Shown piece after piece: positions 5,720 to 8,500 of a DNA stretch of 8,500 nucleotides (position 1 is its first letter; each line of letters starts with the position of its first letter). This DNA is from Anaerolineae bacterium (GTDB lineage Bacteria > Chloroflexota > Anaerolineae > Anaerolineales > Villigracilaceae). The position numbers and the translations under genes were made by a program. A model generated the notes under the pieces. The model was not told the DNA's origin. It saw nothing but the letters and a program-made list of their open reading frames with translations, and did no database searches. The stretch lies in contig DQGV01000426.1 in NCBI GenBank assembly GCA_003524705.1, forward strand, positions 1 through 8,500, given 5' to 3'.

Positions 5720-6819
5720 GAAGATTTGAAAAACAAAAATATACTTTGTTATTAGTGATTTCATTTTTCTTTATGGCTTTAGGTGCATTCTTTGGAATCT
5801 TTGAAGAAATTGTTCCGCTTGTGCCATTGATGATTGCTTTATCGTATTCTCTCAAATGGGATACATTGACAGGTTTGGGCATGTCCATCCTTGCTACAAA
5901 TATGGGTTTTTCTGCCGCGATTACAAATCCATTCACGATTGGTGTGGCACAAGGCATTGCCGATTTACCCGCATTTTCTGGCACTGGCTATCGCATTATC
6001 ATTTTTATATTCATGTATATTCTGCTGGCTGTGTTTTTAACTCGCCACGCCAAAAAGGTAGAGGCAAATGCCAAAGCATCACCAGTCTATGAAGAAGAAC
6101 AAGAGACGCGCAAAAAATATAGCAACTTCACTACTGAAGCCATTGCTCATGAAAATTCTCGCACCACGCCAGCGATTATCTTCTTAATCATTTGTGTTGT
6201 GTTGATTTTTGCGACATTATTCGCAGGGCCTTTCATCCCTGCTATAAGTGATTATGCTTTACCAATCGTCGGTTTGTTATTTTTGATTGCAGGTATCGGC
6301 TCAGGTTTAATTGCAGGCGTCGGTAAAGATGCATGGAAAGCCGCAGGCGAAGGGCTGGCTGGTATTGCGCCTGCCATTCCGTTAATTCTTATGGCGGCAA
6401 GTGTCAAATACATTATCGCTTCAGGTGGCATTCTAGACACAATTTTGCACAATGCTGCCAACGCATTTCAAGGCGCAAACCCTGTCGTTGCCGCGTTGCT
6501 AATTTATTTCCTTACACTCGTCATCGAATTTTTTGTTTCCAGTGGTTCAGCCAAAGCATTTCTGATTATGCCCATTATGATTCCGCTTGCAGACCTTGTT
6601 GGCGTTACACGTCAAACCGCAGTGCTGGCGTATGTTTTTGGTGATGGCTTCTCAAATCTCGCGTATCCGACCAGTGCTGTGCTTCTCATTTGTTTAGGTC
6701 TCACAGCCGTTACATATCCGAAATGGTTGCGTTGGGTCATGGGTTTGTGGGTTTGGGTGATTCTTGCTTCGCTTGTTTTTCTTGCCATTGCAGTGCTGAT
6801 TAACTACGGTCCATTTTGA
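5707..6819 (+). CDS. YfcC/DcuC-family membrane transporter, C-terminal part (frameshifted)
   Basis: By similarity this part starts at 5707. If translated alone it would need a TTG at 5746 or a later ATG, and neither has a good SD. In restored numbering (113-482) it holds about nine to ten predicted helices. Family-like stretches include FFGIFEEIVPLVPLMIAL (140-157), MGFSAAITNPFTIGVAQGIAD (178-198), a hydrophilic loop (225-265) and EFFVSSGSAKAFLIMPIMIPLADL (386-409), whose SSGSAK is a likely substrate-site turn. GDGFSNLAYPTSAVLLICLG (424-443) matches the 'GDG.sN...PTsg' signature. Such carriers move amino acids, peptides or dicarboxylates across the inner membrane; the substrate here is unknown. 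The sequence shows no further stops or decay, so the break is recent or artificial. The TGA stop overlaps the ATG of the hydrolase gene. Confidence 0.85.
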   Translation, partial: ARIVRRFEKQKYTLLLVISFFFMALGAFFGIFEEIVPLVPLMIALSYSLKWDTLTGLGMSILATNMGFSAAITNPFTIGVAQGIADLPAFSGTGYRIIIFIFMYILLAVFLTRHAKKVEANAKASPVYEEEQETRKKYSNFTTEAIAHENSRTTPAIIFLIICVVLIFATLFAGPFIPAISDYALPIVGLLFLIAGIGSGLIAGVGKDAWKAAGEGLAGIAPAIPLILMAASVKYIIASGGILDTILHNAANAFQGANPVVAALLIYFLTLVIEFFVSSGSAKAFLIMPIMIPLADLVGVTRQTAVLAYVFGDGFSNLAYPTSAVLLICLGLTAVTYPKWLRWVMGLWVWVILASLVFLAIAVLINYGPF

Positions 6820-7937
6820 TGATTAACTTACCTTCGAATTATGAATCTTCGAGAGAAAGATTCCGCTCTTCGCTCGCCTCTTTTTCTACGGGTTGGCTTG
6901 ATTCTCGTGTGGAGACATTTGTTTTACCCCACGACTCATCCCTGACCATTGATGTCATCATTGCGAATGCCAATAAACAAAAAGAAAATTTGTTTATTAT
7001 GACCACTGGCTTACACGGCATTGAAGGCTACGTCGGTTCTGGGATTATTCAACTTTTTATAGAAGAATATCTTCCAAAGTTTAATCCTGATAACACAGGA
7101 ATTATCATCGTTCATCCGATTAATCCACACGGGATGAAATATCACCAACGCGTGAATAAAAACAGTATTGACCTGAATCGCAACTTCAACAATGTGAATT
7201 TTGAAGAATTGAGAAAAGTTAATCCACATTATGAATCATATGGATTTTTATTAAATCCAAATCGCCCATTGAAAAGCCCACTTTATGAAAAGGCTAGATT
7301 TTTATGGAATGTCGTCAAAGCCTTGCCTCGCGGAATTAAACTCGTTCGCGAAACCGCATTGATGGGACAATATAGAATCCACAATGGCATGCAGTTTGGC
7401 GGTTTTGAATTACAAGAAGAAACAAAATTTATGATGGATTTGTATGCAAAATCTGTCAAAGAGTATTCAAAAATCCTTGCTTTAGATATTCATACAGGCT
7501 ACGGTCCGCGCTATCAGATGACGTTATTGAATCCGCCTTCGGAGAAAGAAACTGCTGAGGAAACAGCACGCAGGTTCAAGGTCAAGAAAGTGGCGGGGGT
7601 AAATCCTGAAGAGTTTTATTCGATTAATGGCGATATGTCTGAATATTTACATCAGATGATAAAAGGGAAATATCCTGATAAAAAATTGTACGCAGGTGCA
7701 TTTGAGTTTGGCACGTATGGTGACTCATTATGGCAAGCGATTCGCAGTTTGAGAATCACAGTGTTAGAACATGCCTTTCGCTGGTTCGGCGGTAGCGACT
7801 CGCTGAAAGATTGGATTCAAAAAGAATATGATGAGTTATTTTTGCCGTCTGAAAAAAAATGGCGGGAGAAAGCCCAAGCCGATGCACGCGAAGCCTTTGA
7901 TGGAATTTTTAGTACCGAAGGGTTCTTTAGAAAATGA
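6819..7937 (+). CDS. DUF2817 family M14-like zinc carboxypeptidase/amidohydrolase
   Basis: The 372-residue protein has the layout of DUF2817, a branch of the M14 zinc carboxypeptidase/succinylglutamate desuccinylase superfamily. TTGLHGIEGYVGS (62-74) supplies the HxxE zinc ligands H66 and E69. IDLNRNF (117-123) carries the substrate-binding Asn-Arg. ALDIHTGYG (221-229) supplies the third ligand H225. FEFGT (295-299) contains the likely catalytic glutamate E296. Members hydrolyse a peptide or amide bond next to a free carboxylate; the substrate is not known. With no signal peptide it should be cytoplasmic. The TGA of the transporter and the ATG here share one base (TGATG, 6817-6821), so translation is probably coupled, pointing to a product imported by that carrier as substrate. 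A TTG at 6816 would add one residue and is less likely. Confidence 0.85.
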   Translation: MINLPSNYESSRERFRSSLASFSTGWLDSRVETFVLPHDSSLTIDVIIANANKQKENLFIMTTGLHGIEGYVGSGIIQLFIEEYLPKFNPDNTGIIIVHPINPHGMKYHQRVNKNSIDLNRNFNNVNFEELRKVNPHYESYGFLLNPNRPLKSPLYEKARFLWNVVKALPRGIKLVRETALMGQYRIHNGMQFGGFELQEETKFMMDLYAKSVKEYSKILALDIHTGYGPRYQMTLLNPPSEKETAEETARRFKVKKVAGVNPEEFYSINGDMSEYLHQMIKGKYPDKKLYAGAFEFGTYGDSLWQAIRSLRITVLEHAFRWFGGSDSLKDWIQKEYDELFLPSEKKWREKAQADAREAFDGIFSTEGFFRK

Positions 7938-7954
7938 AGTTTGTTTGTTACAAT
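7926..7954 (+). promoter_or_regulatory. Putative sigma70-type promoter of the lipoprotein gene
   Basis: TTTAGA (7926-7931, four of six -35 matches) and TACAAT (7949-7954, five of six -10 matches) are separated by the ideal 17 bp. The start would fall near 7961, giving a leader of about 16 nt that still contains the SD. The -35 lies inside the last codons of the hydrolase gene. The prediction is from consensus only. Confidence 0.4.
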
Positions 7955-7976
7955 GTCAAAAACAAAGGAGAATGTA

Positions 7977-8500
7977 ATGAATAAAAGAAATCGTTCAATA
8001 TTTTTTGCTGTTGCCGCAATTGTAGTGTTGGCATGTGCTTGCCCTGGCATGAGTAATTTGCCCGGTGGTGGAGACCAACCTCCAGCCACTTTTGCGCCGA
8101 TTAGCACCATTCCACCCGTTGAAGTGGAAGTAACCGAAGAAGTGCCTGTTCCACCCGTTGGAAATGTTTTGCTTTCAGATGACTTTAGTTCAGACTCAGG
8201 TGAATGGGTTTTGTATTCAGAAGATGCAAACATTGCTGAAGTTCGAGATGGTGTGTATGTATTACGTTCTACAGGTGATACATGGGCTTGGGGCGGCGGT
8301 GACACTGATTTTGCTGATGCAGTCATTGAAATGGATTTAACGATGACTGAAGGTCCTGATAATGACAATGTTGGCATTGGTGTCATTTGTCGTTTGAGCG
8401 AAAATGCTGATGACAGCATCAATGGTTATTTGCTTGCCATCAGTGCTGATGGTTATTATTACATTGGTAGTATTGTTTCTAATTCAATTGATGCCCTTGT
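7977..8500 (+). CDS. Secreted lipoprotein with a probable lectin-like (concanavalin-type) beta domain, 3' truncated
   Basis: The frame is open from the ATG to the window edge, giving 174 codons. AAGGAG (7965-7970) lies 6 nt upstream and fixes the start. The N-terminus has a basic head (KRNR), a hydrophobic stretch (8-19) and VVLAC at 16-20, a plausible lipobox with C20 as the lipidated residue; C22 is a second candidate. A Gly/Pro linker with Glu-Val-Pro repeats (about 29-62) follows, typical of a tether from the membrane. From about 64 comes a beta-rich domain: LLSDDFSSDSGEW, VRDGVYVLRSTGD, DAVIEMDLTMTEG, NVGIGVICRL and GYLLAISADGYYYIGSI. This pattern (opening 'DDFS...W', then 'D.v.e.d', then 'GY...i..dG.y.i') is common in extracellular concanavalin-like domains of unknown function. 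Ligand and role cannot be told. It is likely transcribed on its own. Confidence 0.8.
   Translation, partial: MNKRNRSIFFAVAAIVVLACACPGMSNLPGGGDQPPATFAPISTIPPVEVEVTEEVPVPPVGNVLLSDDFSSDSGEWVLYSEDANIAEVRDGVYVLRSTGDTWAWGGGDTDFADAVIEMDLTMTEGPDNDNVGIGVICRLSENADDSINGYLLAISADGYYYIGSIVSNSIDAL

Noticed and set aside
6333..6644. A 103-codon + strand frame rich in Arg, Cys and His
   Set aside because: It is an alternative frame inside the well-supported transporter gene; the residue bias comes from shifted membrane-helix codons.
7941..7966. Inverted repeat TTTGTT/AACAAA after the hydrolase gene as a terminator
   Set aside because: The stem is only 6 bp, AT-only apart from one G-C pair, has an 11-nt loop and no T-tract.
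7817..8422. A 201-codon open frame on the minus strand
   Set aside because: It lies antisense to the hydrolase end and the lipoprotein gene, is Ser/Thr/Pro-rich as expected from reverse reading, and matches no family I know. The + strand genes have SDs and recognisable features.

Overview
This is bacterial DNA with fairly low GC. It is densely packed: all genes run on the + strand except one near the left end. The strong Shine-Dalgarno (SD) sites, ATGA and TGATG gene overlaps, a lipoprotein signal and a GGGGCG-rich intergenic hairpin are all bacterial. The mix of a PHP phosphoesterase, SPFH-like membrane proteins, a DUF2817 hydrolase and a lipoprotein with a lectin-like region reminds me of Anaerolineae-type Chloroflexota. 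That taxonomic guess rests on general impression only and is weak.

Layout. Positions 3-104 hold the last 33 codons of an unidentified + strand gene. Positions 127-225 are an 11-copy array of a degenerate 9-bp repeat that runs into the 3' end of a minus-strand PHP-domain phosphoesterase gene (212-859). A 47-bp divergent spacer with a perfect 15-bp dyad separates that gene from a three-gene + strand operon (907-4885). The operon encodes two unequal SPFH/band-7-like proteins, each with predicted N-terminal membrane helices, and pseudouridine-5'-phosphate glycosidase (psuG). Both junctions are 4-bp ATGA overlaps. Next come a small ankyrin-repeat protein (4927-5319), a perfect 13-bp-arm GC-rich hairpin (5325-5353), a YfcC/DcuC-type membrane transporter broken by a one-base frameshift near 5705-5709 (5372-6819), and a DUF2817 (M14-like) zinc hydrolase coupled to it by a TGATG overlap (6819-7937). 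The window ends inside a secreted lipoprotein gene (7977 to beyond 8500).

How the genes may work together. The SPFH pair is probably translated together and may form a membrane scaffold. Its coupling to a nucleoside-salvage enzyme has no obvious explanation. The transporter and the cytoplasmic hydrolase look like an uptake-and-hydrolysis pair for a peptide or N-acyl amino acid, provided the transporter frameshift is a sequencing error or a very recent mutation. The strongest points for a second look are the SPFH-SPFH-psuG operon, the frameshift, the 9-bp repeat array, the GC-rich hairpin and the apparently leaderless divergent promoter.
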